Below are positions 23,701 to 35,075 of a DNA stretch of 64,000 bases, in pieces (position 1 is the first letter of the stretch; each line of letters begins with the position of its first letter). A program made the translations under genes and the position numbers. The notes under the pieces are model-generated. The model did not search any database, had not been told where the DNA came from, and saw only the letters and a program-made list of their open reading frames with translations. The stretch is from Aselliscus stoliczkanus. Taxonomy: Eukaryota; Chordata; Mammalia; Chiroptera; Hipposideridae. The DNA is taken from the NCBI GenBank assembly GCA_033961575.1, contig CM066740.1, forward strand, positions 88,643,117 to 88,707,116. The letters are read 5' to 3'.

Positions 23701-25884
23701 TGCAAGTGAGTGCAGTGGGGACATAGCCATGCTCCCAAAGAGCTTACAGCTAGAAAATGTTAAACATGGTAGGAGGTGCTGACAACCCCAGCAGGGGTGA
23801 ACTCTGGGCATCCAGTAGAATGGGATTATTTGACCAGGTGCCATCCTGCCAGATGCCCACCTGTTCCAGGTGGCATCGCCTGAGGGGGGCAGGAGGGGAG
23901 AGCGGTGCGGCCTCTCCTCTGAGCTTTCCCTCTTCTGCCCTTTGTCTTAGGCACAGGCTGGGACGCCTGAGTCTGCCTTTTTCCCATGGGAGTCTCTTCC
24001 TTGTTTCTTCCCACAGTCTTTCTCAGACTGAGGGTGGAGCTGGAAAAGCTCAGGTGTAGCAGTTCTGGAGGGATTGGTCTGGCTCTGTGCAAGTAAGAGC
24101 CACCCCTGCTTCCCGAGCCTAAGCTACCGTGTGGCATTTTAGCTGCAGTGGAAAACACAGTTGAGCTACCAAGGGGTTTATGAAGTGCTTGCTCAGTGAA
24201 CACGGCACAGTAAATGCTTCACTCTATTTTTCAAATTGAGGATACTCTGGGATTTTTTTTAATCACTTTATTTTGACCATTAGAGTTTTACATCCACTCT
24301 TTACATCGACTCACCTAATTCTGTCAGGGAAACATAAATGTCTGTGGTTGAAAGTAAATATTATTCCACTGCCAGTTTCCTCCAGGCAGTCTTGCTGGTA
24401 TGTTCAGAATATAAATCCTTTTGCACTGTCCAAGTTGCATTTCCTAATGTAAAGGCAATTATGTTAGGAAATGTCAGCCATCTTTCAATGGCCAGGGAGC
24501 TAGATCGCTAGATATTTATCTAGTTCTAATTTTTTAGTACAAAGTTAGAGTTTGGGACAGAAGGCGGTGGAGAAATAAAAGAAAATGCCCTTGACAGACT
24601 TTCCCACTGGGAGGGAAAGTTTGAGTGCCCGTGTTAGATATTTAGTTGCTGATTTCCCACCTGTTGTGTACCTCTTGCTCCCCTACCACGTTATGTTTGT
24701 AATTCTTGTTCTCATCATGGTCTGCCCCCTGCCCCTGATTAACTGCTTAAGCTCACAGCACCCTTGAACTGATGGCATCAAAAGAAACACCAGAAAACCT
24801 ACCAGTGGCCTTATCACTGCTGCGATGAAGCAGTGGTTGATGACATTGACCTGTTTCTGGGACATCATTAGCAAAAATAAAATGTAGCTCTCATTGTACA
24901 ATGAGCATTTGGTTCTGAACTTACTCTGCCAGCAGAGCTAGCCAGGAGCCCCCTATCCAGATTCTAAGTCTGAATGAAACACACGTTCTTAAAAAATTGC
25001 CAGAAAAATTATGCAAATGTGAAGGGTCTCTCCACTCGCCATTCCACAGAAAGTAAGAGTGGGAAGAGAGTAATGTCATTTCTCCCATCAAATGATAATA
25101 CAATACCTTTTTAGTTTATTTTCTATTCATTGAAAATTCCAGCCTACAGACAGGCTCCCTAGCGATCTTTTCTTTTTAATCCCCAAAGTGAATAGAGTCA
25201 AAAAGCAACTGGCCTGACAGACCAAGAAATCCAAGTTTTAAGGTCATTGGAATTTCTTAAATTCTCTGTTCACATTGTCTAAATACTATAGCCGTTCTTT
25301 CAAATATATCATATAAACAAATGGTGTTGATGGGCAATCAAGTTTTTCCTGGCACAAATGTAGTATGACCTGGAAAACATACTTCATCATTCATGACTAG
25401 AATACTCTCTCCAATTTATGCCAATAAAAACTTGGAATACTCCAAGATACACTTTATATGTATTACATACAAGAATACAAGAATAGTGGCTCAAAACCTG
25501 AAACCCCATTTTTGGCGATCGAAAAAGAAAGTTCGGGGTGAGAGGGAATTTCTCAGAGGAATTTTGATCAATGTTTATGCAAAAACATTGGGACACAGAG
25601 GGTAGAGAAGAGGCTGAAGAAACTTCACTCGAGAAGATGAATGGGATCAGGGACCTGGTAAATGATTCAAGTTTCTACAGGGAAAGAAAAAGGAAAGAGG
25701 ACATTCCCAAGCTACCAGGAATCCCCAAACTTCTAGGGATATCCGCCTGATTGTCAAGTGTAGCTGCTGCATAAGGTCCAGGAACAGAAACTAGGAAAGG
25801 AGACAGAGGTCGTGCTGTGAAGATTACTATTGAATGTCTTCTTTCAAATGTGAATCCATTGCAAGTTTTCCATAGGAGAGCGAC

Positions 25885-26105
25885 ATAACAGTGCTTACTA
25901 TGTGTCAGGCATCCAACGCCATGAATGCTCTAACTTCTTTCTTCAAACCATCCTATAAAGTGGGCACTATTCCCATTTTATAGGTGAAGAGATTGAGGCA
26001 TAGACCAATGGAATAACTTTTGCAGGTCCAACAGCTAGGAACTGGTGGAGCCAAGATTTAAACTTAGGTCTTCTAACTCCAAGCGGCCCGCGCTATCATG
26101 CTCCC
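25885..26105 (-). repeat. MIR SINE, antisense, near full length
   Basis: It contains 'agtgcttactatgtgtcagg', 'ttcccattttataggtgaag', 'cagctaggaactggtggagc' and 'gatttaaacttaggtcttct', a near-complete antisense MIR. Confidence 0.8.
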
Positions 26106-26119
26106 CGGGAAGTCATTAC

Positions 26120-26520
26120 TGTTAGAAAGATAACTCCATGGCTGTGTGAGGATGAAATGAATTAATTGGAGGACAGACTGGAGGCAGGGAGACTAGCTCG
26201 GAGGCCATTGAACTGCCCAAGTGAAAATGAATCCAGGTCTAAATTTGATAGGATTTAATGAACAAATGGATGTGAAAGTGGAAAAGATGGCACAATAAAA
26301 AACACCTGAGGTGTCTAATTTGAGTGACTGGGTGGATGGTGCTGTGAATACCAGAGACAGAAAACAAAGGAAAAGATATAGGATCAGTCAGGGGGAGCAG
26401 AAAGAAGAGTAGGCCTTTTTTTGAGGCCAAATGATTCAAAATATAAAGGACAGTCATGAAAAGGGCTCTGCAAACAGGTAGAAAAACCAGACATGTAGAT
26501 ACACCAGGAGAGGCTCCGGC
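26120..26520 (-). repeat. L2 LINE fragment, antisense
   Basis: It contains 'gagtgactgggtggatggtg' and 'taaatttgataggatttaa', resembling antisense L2 ORF2 text. The ends are approximate. Confidence 0.5.
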
Positions 26521-26974
26521 CACCAGTGACCTTGAACTGGAATAAGTGGGGTGGAAAATAATGTTTTTATTTATCTTTCTTAAATGTATGTATAGCTCAC
26601 ATGTATTTCAGCGTTTAATATTAGAAGTGTTTGGGGTCTTCACTTAGAAGTTGGCGATGTTTTTGTGACCAGAAATATGCTGCAGGAACTTAACTCTTGT
26701 TAATTAGCCTATGGTAAAATCAGTTTCACTATACATGGTTTTGCTTGAAGTTGCAGTTTCCAAGAACCTATCAACAATGACCTTGAGTGAAGACTTCCTG
26801 TATAAGAAACCAGAGGGAGACAAGTACGGATGGATCTGTGGAAGCTGAAGTGTAGAGTGTGTTTTAAGAACGAAGTGCTTGTCATTCTTTTGGTAGGAAG
26901 TGGGGAATTATTAAAGGTTCGTGCAGGAAAGTAGCTTGGCTGAGTTTCATGGCACAAATAATTCCACTAACATA

Positions 26975-27240
26975 TGAGTTGGGTTCCAACTGTCCCTTCA
27001 GTATTCAATGTGCCAGGCACTATGATAAATTCCACAGATATAGTAACAAAATACACAGTCTCTGAATTCAAGGAGCTCATAATCTGTGAGGGAGTAGGAG
27101 ATAGGGAAGGGGGAAATTATAATGCAATATTGACAAACTCTTTAGTAAAAGCAAATATGTGGAATACCTAATCCGCATGTGGGCATGGGGTTGGGTTGAT
27201 GTGTGGAAGGTCATAGAAAGCTTCCCTGGGAAAAGTGATT
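26975..27240 (-). repeat. L2 LINE 3' region, antisense
   Basis: The text 'caatgtgccaggcactatga' then 'attcaaggagctcataatct' is antisense L2 3'UTR. Confidence 0.65.
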
Positions 27241-28440
27241 TTAGGACTCTTTTCTAGAGCTCCGAATAATTATCTCATACAGACTAGGTTGAATCATTTG
27301 AAAATCAGTTGCAATTTCATATGATCCAACCTAATAGAATGTTACAATGGTGTTCAGATCCCCCAGGGCTGACCTCAAAAGCTTAATTCATTCATGACTA
27401 TCTTAGAACAGTATTTTCTGTCTTATGGGTCCCCAAAGCATGAGGCTGATGACTTCTCAATATGCAAAATCTGAAACTGGACAGATTAGATTTTTAAATA
27501 GTTCCATCTTCTTCCCTCATTCCCTTCCTTTGCTGACTGCTCTGCCCCTGAGATCCTCTGACCCAACCAAGGCCTTTGCCTGCCCTGAGGTCCTCAGGGT
27601 TTCCTCCCAAACTTGATTGACCCAAAACTCTCCATTCTGTAAGAGCTGATTTGTGTTAGAAAGCAGGCAACCTGTCTGAAAGAGTGAATGCTGATGTGTG
27701 AATGACACTTAAGCCCTGTTTACTCTCCCAGAGCTATTTGGGTCTTTAAGAGAGAATACAGGGAATCTGGTTAATTTCAAGCAGTAGAAAACAAGCGCTT
27801 TGTGTATTTGTTTGTATATAGGCCATTTATAAGTCAAAGAGTTCAGAAGGTGGGGCTACCCATCCTCTGTTCCCCATTCAGACATATTTAGTTTGTGACT
27901 TTGGTAAGTAAATTTCTGCTTCCCATTTTATATCTAGTTACATTTAACATCATTAAAATATTGTTTATTTGGCATGTTATGGACCAAAATGAGCTTTGAA
28001 TTTTTTTTTCTAGTGAATTAAAGGATTTAAAATCCTCCTTCAAAAAGAAATTATGACTCATTGTCCTAAGTGGAAGAAATCATGGAATTAGTTCATCTCT
28101 TGCCTGCATCCTTTGAATACTAAGTTGTGAATTACTCAGGATAGTTATAGCATATGTGTAGTTCTTTTTCTAAGAAAAACTAGTTTTGCAAAAAAAAAAA
28201 AAAATCCCACGTAATATATGTTTCATGATTTGGATTAAAAAAGCAAATTTAATTGGAAAACCTGTTTACTTGAATCCTCTTCCTTATTTCAAAACAAATA
28301 AGACTTATTGTAATATGTCATAATGCCGGTTTTCAGTATTAAGGTCATAACATTTAAAACTTGAACAGAAGAAGAGATGGTTCATTAAATCAGTCGTTCC
28401 CAAACTCAGGTCACTAGACTGACACTGAGTAATTCTATCA

Positions 28441-28750
28441 TCATCATCTTCATAGGTAATGTTTATTAAGTATTTAATTTATTATTTTTTTGTTTTGTTT
28501 TTTTGAGGCCAGTGTCACTGGCCCTCATATGTGGGATCCGAACCGGGGCCGCTGGCTTCCCAAGCCAGCGCTTAACCACCGCGCCACTCGGCCGGTCCTA
28601 TTAAGTATTTAATTTACAACATTATATGAGCTACTATTCTCATCCCCATTTTATAGAAGAAGAAACTGAGGCACAGAGAGGGTAAGTAACTTGCTCAGAG
28701 TTACCCAGGTAATAAGTAGTAAAGCCAGGATATGAACTCTGGCAGTTTCA
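28441..28750 (-). repeat. MIR SINE, antisense, split by a young SINE
   Basis: It contains 'ccccattttatagaagaaga', 'aactgaggcacagagaggg', 'aagtaacttgctcagagtta' and 'gccaggatatgaactctggc'. The left part (before 28,464) is weak. The SINE at 28,482-28,598 interrupts it. Confidence 0.75.
28482..28598 (-). mobile_element. tRNA-headed SINE, short form
   Basis: Reverse-complemented short SINE with perfect 18-bp target duplications, tattaagtatttaattta, at 28,464-28,481 and 28,599-28,616. Its tail on the top strand is T-rich with G interruptions. Confidence 0.92.
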
Positions 28751-29079
28751 AATGCCCTCCCTGCCCCTTCCCACCCAATTTTGACTCAGTGCATCTGGAA
28801 TGAGCCTTGAAATCAGTATTCAAGTCTCCAGGTGACTCTGAAGCAATGACAGGTTTGGGAACTATCTCATCAAATGAATTTGCTTTGCCCTGAATGGCTA
28901 GTTTCTTACTCATGTCTTAGAAATAACAGCTCATATGGCTAGTCAAGTGACACAGTACCCTTTCATTTCATTAGTAAACACATATGTTTGGACACTCTGC
29001 AGTGTTCTCCAGGCACAATGCCGAGGGGGCTGCGGAACTTTAGGAAATAGCGTCTGGCCCAAGGCACAGATCAGTAGGC

Positions 29080-29560
29080 TGAAAGGCACATATGAGGAAT
29101 TGGATCTCAGAGACAGATCACAAAATCTGGGGAGAAGGTGCAAAGTGGGCTTCCTGGGAGGGGTCATGAGCCGGATTTGGGGAAAGGAGCATGATTTGTG
29201 GATGCAGGAAAGGAGGAAAGCAAATATTTCTGTTAGGGGATCCAATGTCAGCAAGCACTCATAAATTGTGATCCAAGGCCGGTATTTGTGGGCCAAACAT
29301 AGGCCCAACAGACCTGGATGAAGTTGAGAGTTCCTTCTGGAAAGTGGCTGGAAATAAATTGCGGAAAGCAATTATGGTAGACCCTTAAGTGCCAAGTCAG
29401 AGTTTGGACTGAACCCTGTAAACAATGGGGAGCCACTGAACAGTTTGAAAGGACAAAGATACAATGATGAAGGTCATTGGAAAGAACCATCTGCAGTCAG
29501 TCACAGGCTGGAAGGACAGAGATCAGAACCAGGAAAACCACGGAGAAGGTTAAAGAAACA
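29080..29560 (-). repeat. L2 LINE fragment, antisense
   Basis: It contains 'aatggggagccactgaacag' and 'tttgaaaggacaaagataca', matching antisense L2 body. Upstream text from about 28,970 may belong to it. Confidence 0.5.
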
Positions 29561-29604
29561 ATATAGGTGATATCGTAGTACAGGAGTAGATATATGCCGA
29601 TTTG

Positions 29605-29715
29605 GGAGTCAGGTTATGGCACTGACCAAGCTGAGTGATTTGGAGCAAATTGTCTAGCATCTCTAAGTCTTAGGTTTTTCTCATTGGAAAATGGGTGTGA
29701 CTCCCACAGACTGAG
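29605..29715 (+). repeat. MIR SINE fragment, sense
   Basis: It contains 'gggagtcaggttatggcact', 'gagcaaattgtctagcatct' and 'ttttctcattggaaaatggg', in MIR order. Confidence 0.6.
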
Positions 29716-31610
29716 CCAAAATTAAAGATTTCTCTATGATGGGGACTAGCTCTGGGATGCAAGATCAGTGGGTCAGGATTTTGAGTCTTCAGGCCATTAT
29801 GACAGAAATGTTAGTGTTATCAACAGCAGTAGGGAAGTCAGTGGACCTCCATTTAATGGAAGATGAGGAAAGAAAGGGAACTAACAGTGAGTTTTCAGAG
29901 ATTATGCTGGAATTATAAAGGAATTTCCCTTCACTTAGGAGGTAGATCTTTTTATCCCTATTTAACAGTTAACCACTAGAGGAAAAGATAGTAGTTTGAG
30001 TCTGAATATAAAACAAGGTCTGCCTAAATCTAAAACTTGGCTTTTTGAACTTCATCATATCATTTGGTACCTGTAAAGTTATATTTTTTTATTTCATTGG
30101 TTTTGGCTTAACAGTCTAATCTGAGACTATTTTGCATTTTAATTCTGACATGTATCAAATTAATGATCCCTCCTAACTGCGGTCATCTGAAAAAGGGACA
30201 TCAGTTTTGCAATGGGGGAGAAAGTTGGAGGGAAGACGTTTTGCGGTGGAAAGAAAGTAGATGCCCTTGATCCATTAGGTAGGAGGCAAGATGACCCTCC
30301 CAGAGTGGAATTAGTATAGATGCAACCTGGCTGTGAAGTACATAAAAGTCAGTGGAACAGTCTAACTGCTAAGAATGACGATGCAGACAGGTGGAAGGTA
30401 AGGGATAGAAAGAAGTTAAGAATCAGGAATTGAGGCAGTGAGAAGTGGAGGGGGTGGCATAGGTGGACTAAATACTTCCATTAAGCAAAAATAGAGAGGG
30501 TGGAGGAAAGAAACAGTAAAGGGAAAGTTCACCCACTCAACTCATGTATTAACTATGGCAAGTCACAGACAGGGAGGCCATATTGACTGATACGAGTAGA
30601 GGAGACAGGTTAGGGAAGATGGAGATAAGTTGTCTAAGGAAAGCACAGGTTCCAATAGGGGAAGAGATGAGGATATAAAAAAAAAGCCATAGATGTCCTG
30701 TGGAAAGCACTGTCCACAAAAACAAATCTTCCATTCTTACCTTCAGTGTCTTATCATGTGCCCATAAATACATCTAAATGTTCTTTTGACCAGGTTATAT
30801 ATAAGTACAGGATATAAACCAAGAATTGTAAACCCTTGCCCAGACTGAGATTACATACTTTAGTGATAAGTGAGGATGAATGCAACGCTTCTAAAGCTAT
30901 TCAACAGAGGTTTACAGGCCCCATTGCAATAGAAGGAACCACATACACTGGTGGGATATGTCTCCTAAGCCCATGTGACTCAGGGAACTATGCACTCCGG
31001 GGTGGCCCTCTGCTCAGGGCCTAGATTTCTACCCCAAGATAAACCAGAATGCAGAACTAAACTAGAGGACATTACATTCGTCCATGTCGCTTGCCCAGGT
31101 GGGATCATTGGAAATTAGCCAGCGCTGGTGTGTTGTGAACCATGGAATGAAGGCAGGTACCGCTCTCTCCAAGTCCGTGCTTTCTCTGTCACCACAGCCA
31201 GCCAGGTGCTGCCCAAATTTGTCTTTGGAGGATTGCAATGGTGAGAGTTCAATGTACAAACGAATGCAATGGGCTATCAATGCATCAGCCTACACGTGGA
31301 AAAGATACTGCTTGTTTAGTCACCCCTCATGCCACCCTGATATGGAAATACTTTGACTTGTCTTTACCAAGATTGATGGCAAAGCGACTCTGGGCCAACC
31401 TGTGCCCTCTACGAAGAGTTGGTTCAAGTTTGCAGCGGGACGCCTGGGGCAGTTTTATTTTCGCACCGAGTCTAAGTCGGGAAAAGCTGAGGCTTTCGGG
31501 CGCTGAGGGCGCAGGCCCCGGGGGCCCGGGGGCGCCGCCGGCTCAGCCCGCCCGGGAGGGACCGTGTTCGGCTCCAGTCCCGGCCCGGGGGGGGGGGGGG
31601 GCGGGGCGCG

Positions 31611-31623
31611 CTGATTGGGCGCC
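31611..31623 (-). promoter_or_regulatory. Inverted CCAAT box overlapping an E2F-like site
   Basis: The text CTGATTGGGCGCC combines an NF-Y consensus in reverse (CTGATTGG) with TTGGGCGC, an E2F-type match. The pairing is common in cell-cycle gene promoters, which suits a core SCF subunit. It lies about 0.5-0.6 kb upstream of the presumed start. Motif evidence only. Confidence 0.5.
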
Positions 31624-31960
31624 GCGGGAGCCGCGCTCCCAGTCGATTCCGGGTGCGTGCGCGCGCGGGCGGGGCGGCCGACCGACCCTCCCCGTCTGCG
31701 GGCCGCGGGGTGCCTCTCTCCGGAGGTCCGTGTCCGGAACCTAACGCGGGGCGGCGGGGGCGGGAAGCCGGGCGTTCGCGGCGGCCCGCGGGCGAGGAAG
31801 GCTGTAAAACCCGGAGGAGGATCCGGGACGGCGCGGGGTTCCGGGCAGAGCGGCCCCCCGGCTTTCAGGTAGAAGCCCCCCGCCCCCCAGGCGGGCAGGG
31901 CCTCGGGGGCCGGGACGTTTCCGGCCCCCCCCCCCGGTCTCGGGCTGGCGTGGGGGGGTG

Positions 31961-32090
31961 GCGACGGCCGTTTCCCGGCTCCCCCCGCGCCGCGGACGCC
32001 GCTGGCGACGGCGGTTTCCCGGCTCCCCCCGCGCCGCGGACGCCGCTGGCGACGGCGGTTTCCCGGCTCCCCCCGCGCCGGACGCCGCTG
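31961..32090. repeat. 44-bp GC-rich minisatellite, three copies
   Basis: Units start at 31,961, 32,005 and 32,049 with gcgacggc and end gacgccgctg. Copies one and two differ by one base near the start, and copy three lacks two bases (CG). It lies in the CpG island just upstream of the presumed exon 1 and creates repetitive open frames on both strands. Confidence 0.95.
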
Positions 32091-32169
32091 GCGGCGCGTT
32101 CCGGGCCCCCCCCCTCGCGAGCCGGAGCCGGAGCCGGGAGGGCGGGCGGGAGGGCGGGCCGGGGAGGAG

Positions 32170-32314
32170 GCGGGGGCGGGCGCCGTGCCGCACGCAGCTC
32201 CGGGCGGGGCGGCCCCGGCGGCGGCGGCGCAGGGACGCAGCCAGACCTCGGCGGGACGCGCGTGGAGCCGGGGCGCAGGCCCAGCCACCCGGGGTCGGCA
32301 GCAGGGCCATGCGG
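32170..32314 (+). other. CUL1: Probable non-coding exon 1 of CUL1 (start approximate)
   Basis: The best splice donor in the island is ATGCGG|GTGAGC, with the cut after 32,314. It lies just downstream of the GC-box cluster, where initiation is expected. The exon 2 acceptor then joins 21.6 kb away. The first base is not determinable from sequence; 32,170 is a working value after the last dense GC boxes. The exon has one ATG, six bases before its end, that begins a short upstream ORF continuing into exon 2. The main CUL1 start codon is in exon 2, so this exon is wholly 5'UTR. A cDNA or CAGE comparison would settle both ends. Confidence 0.6.
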
Positions 32315-32959
32315 GTGAGCGCGGCCGGAGGAGGGCGCGGCGCGGGCGCGGAGCCGCGCTGTCGCAGGGCCTGGGGGCCGCGGCGGCCGAGCGCAGGCGC
32401 CGGGCCAGGCCCGAGCCGCCGAGGCGCGCGGCCGGGCGGCATGGCGGCGGGGCCGGGGGCCTCGTGGGCGGAGGGCGCGCGGGGCGGGCGCGGCCTGAGT
32501 CACGGCGGCCGGGCCCGGGCTGCGCACTGCGGGGAGCGGGGGACAGCCCGGCTCCGCGCGCCCGAGGCGGCGGCCTGGGGGCGCCCGGGCCGGGGCCGCA
32601 GAGCTGGGCCGGCGACCCCCGCGCGGGGCGCCCCCGGGGGCCGCGTTCCCCGCCTGCCGCGGGGCGACGCTGCGGGTCCCTGTGATGGGGGTACAGTCGC
32701 CTCGGGGGCCCGGGCCGCAGCCCCCCGGCGGGCCGGGCGCGCGCCGCCGCCTTGGGCGCGCCCACGAGCCTGCGCCGGGGGGCGCGCGGGGGGGGCCCGC
32801 GGGGCGCGGCGCGCGGCCCGCCCCCCCCCCCCCCCCCAGCCACCTGGGGAGCGCAGCGCGCCGCAGACGCGACGATGCTCGGCGCCCAGGCCACGGCTGG
32901 GTGATGCGCGTGCCTGGGGAGCCGTCTCCCAAGTGGAAGGGTTTTCTCTCTCTCTCCAG

Positions 32960-33113
32960 CGAGCCCTCTGCCAAAAATAGGATCCTTTTTGCCGATTGGT
33001 TGGCTGTGGTTGCTTTTAGCTCGTGAACTGGGGGTTAGGGGTTCGTGTGCAAACACGGAATGGCAGTTAACTTAGGTATTTATTGCCTCTGCGTAATAAT
33101 GGCCCTTCCCCGG
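32960..33113 (+). other. Candidate alternative 5' exon
   Basis: A strong acceptor-like tract (tttctctctctctctccag, AG at 32,958-32,959) precedes 154 bp that end in CCGG|GTGAGTG, a near-consensus donor. If spliced to CUL1 exon 2, an ATG at 33,060 would open a frame that reaches the TGA at 54,011-54,013. It would be an alternative 5'UTR exon. No transcript evidence is available here. Confidence 0.25.
32991..33004 (-). promoter_or_regulatory. Second inverted CCAAT box
   Basis: GCCGATTGGTTGGC carries ATTGG in NF-Y context just past the island. A MEF2-like CCAAAAATAGG lies 20 bases upstream. Motif evidence only. Confidence 0.35.
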
Positions 33114-33216
33114 GTGAGTGACAGCAGCCCAAGTTAGCAGTCCGGTAAATAAAGGGTCGCGCAGGTTTTGAGAGGCACTTATCCGGGGGATGGCGGGGAA
33201 CTCAAGTCACCAGATT

Positions 33217-33325
33217 TTTTTTTTTTTTTTTGAGGGCAGTGTCACTGGCCCTCCTATGTGGGACCCGAACCGGGGCCGCTGGCTTCCGAAGCCAGCGCTT
33301 AACCGCCGCGCCACTCGGCCGGCCC
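33217..33325 (-). mobile_element. tRNA-headed SINE, short form
   Basis: Reverse-complemented short SINE at the start of CUL1 intron 1. The flanks 'gtcaccagatttt' and 'gtccacctgatttt' look like a decayed target duplication. It lies within 300 bp of the CpG island edge. Confidence 0.88.
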
Positions 33326-35029
33326 CTGTCCACCTGATTTTCTGAAACCCTGGAGGGTTTGGTTGGGGGTTGTGGTGGAGCAAAGCAGGGAATGTTTAAA
33401 AAGCAAGAGCAGTCATTTTGTTTAGAAAAAAATTAGATACAAGATATTTTTTTGTTTAAAAAGGTTCTTGGGTGCTAGAAAAAAAATTTTACTTGAAAGT
33501 TGTTTGTTGCTTTCTATGGTAATGGAACAGAGTTGCCTCGTATTTCACATTCCGAAGCTGCAAACATAAGACGGGCTCCTTTTAATTCTGTTATGACCGT
33601 TTTTTGGAGGTTTCAGGAGAGTGCTCATTAAGGTAACCTTCTCTAAAAAATGTTAAAAACTATTTTATCTCTCATTGATGTCATCGTTTAGAAACTATTT
33701 TGCCAAAGAGAAAAAAAAAACTTTAGATATATATAGTAGGATTTTTCACTAATTAGTGAACTCCACCTCCTTGTGTAAGACCCACAAGCTCAGGTCCTTG
33801 CAGGCATGCCCTTCGTCTCCCAATGTGCCTGCATCAGATAAAGGAGCATCACGAGGACCCAGGGACGAATGACTGCCTGAACTGATTTCCAGTTTCCTTA
33901 GCTCTTACAGCCCCTTAGACTCGGTTGCCTTTTACTGAATGTTATCTTGGCTCTTAATTGTCTGTACGGCCTCATTTCCCATGCATTTGAGACTAGGAGT
34001 TCCTTGAAGGGAGGGGCTGGTCCTTGTTTATTTTTTTTGCGTCCCCAAAGTAGCATAGAAGTTGGTCATGGGTACCTCAGTAGCTCTTTGAAGGAGTAAA
34101 TCTTCTGGAAAAATTCTGACCTAATGTTTGACCCCTTCTGATTTTGGCTGCAGAGAACAGTCACTGCACTTATACTGGTTAAAAATGCAAGCTTTAAAGA
34201 ATAAGAAAAGAAAAAAGAATGCAAGCTTTATTATAATTCTCATTATGGTGCCCCAGCATCCAATACAGGGCCCTAAGAAAAAAAACCTCTCAGGTTTTCT
34301 TGAGTTGTTGCAGTCCAGGAAAGTGCCAAGAAAACAAGTTGTAAAACTTTTAATTTGCCCCCCCCCCAGGTGTTTTTAAGGTGTAGATTTTGTTTTATTT
34401 TTAAAAAACAAGACTGAGACCTTTTCCTGGTTGAATATGGCACCCTTGCCTTGAAAACGAAATGGCTTGGTGGTTGAAGCTCTTTCCTGCTGTAGAGATG
34501 AGGCAAGTCCAGTGGTGGTACCAGTCCACTGTGACAGCACTTACAGGAGGGACCACTCTGGGTCCTGAGGGCCTCGTATCAGAAGTTCACTCCCAGTTTA
34601 CCCAGCAGGCACAGTGTGCCTTTCTTTCAGTTTGGGAAGTTAAAATGAATATGCCTTAAATTGAGTTACTTGCCATTCTTCAAATTAAAAATCAGGGCCC
34701 CAAATACTTAGGAATGTGTTTGTATTTTTTGCTGTTGCAGCCCCCATAGGTCCCAAAGCCATGTGCTTTCTATCCTCAACAGTTGTGTCAGCCTGGAATG
34801 AAATGTCTTTTGAACTTATCTTTTAGATATGTTTGGAGAAAAGAGTGTATCATTTTTAAGGACCAATTCAAAGTTTGCCTCGTTTTTGTTTTTTTTTGAT
34901 ACCTAGGAGTTTCTCAGTTAAGGTGTGTCCTGTTTGCTTTTCAAAACTGAGAAATGGACATTGTATGAAAAATAAATCAAATTTAAATAAAACCAAGTTT
35001 ATTCTATTACTAAGACCTTCAATCTCACT

Positions 35030-35075
35030 TCATATATATAATATATATTATATATATATTATATATATATAATAA
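35030..35075. repeat. (TA)n palindromic microsatellite
   Basis: Runs of TATATA are separated by AATA and ATTA breaks, giving an almost fully self-complementary 45-bp stretch. Confidence 0.9.

Larger units (their letters stand above)
28391..28876. mobile_element. MER5-like hAT element split by MIR and SINE
   Basis: The left terminal repeat CAGTCGTTCCCAAACTC starts at about 28,391, and its inverted partner GGTTTGGGAAC ends near 28,864. The right half carries 'tctccaggtgactctgaag', typical of MER5. Between them lie a MIR (about 28,441-28,750) and a young SINE (28,482-28,598). Confidence 0.65.
1..31440. other. Gene-free region upstream of the CUL1 CpG island
   Basis: No credible protein-coding exon was found here. 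Open frames are short, lack recognisable domains, and mostly lie in repeats. The recognisable content is repeats listed separately (L2, MIR, MLT1 LTRs, hAT, L1, SINEs). Stretches where I see no named element include about 1,330-5,570 (apart from a CTCF-like motif and a short TC repeat), 7,300-8,080, 10,411-11,130, 14,000-17,700, 17,840-18,720, 23,800-25,880, 27,240-28,390 and 30,600-31,440. In the human genome the DNA upstream of CUL1 is also gene-poor (from memory), which fits. Unannotated enhancers or lncRNA exons cannot be excluded by reading alone. Confidence 0.75.
31440..32940. promoter_or_regulatory. CUL1: CpG island and core promoter of CUL1
   Basis: About 1.5 kb of very GC-rich, CpG-dense DNA sits in otherwise AT-rich surroundings, typical of a housekeeping promoter. 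Visible sites include an inverted CCAAT box merged with an E2F-like site at 31,611-31,623, dense GC boxes at 32,130-32,215, and TGAGTCAC (AP-1 or NRF2-like) at 32,496-32,503. There is no TATA box near the presumed start, so dispersed initiation is likely. It holds a 44-bp minisatellite, a G-run near 31,588-31,601 and a C-run near 32,820-32,837. The direction is inferred from exon 2 of CUL1 downstream; divergent transcription is possible. Confidence 0.9.

Noticed and set aside
31455..33056. 533-codon minus-strand open frame (and 369- and 340-codon partners) over the CpG island
   Set aside because: Stops are rare in extremely GC-rich DNA in every frame. The products are Pro/Arg/Gly/Ala low-complexity, include the 44-bp minisatellite, and several frames on both strands are open at once. 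No domain is visible.
33108..33120. CCGGGTGAGTG as the main exon 1 donor
   Set aside because: It lies beyond the densest part of the island, and the GTGAGC at 32,315 fits better with the GC-box cluster. It is kept only as part of a candidate alternative exon.
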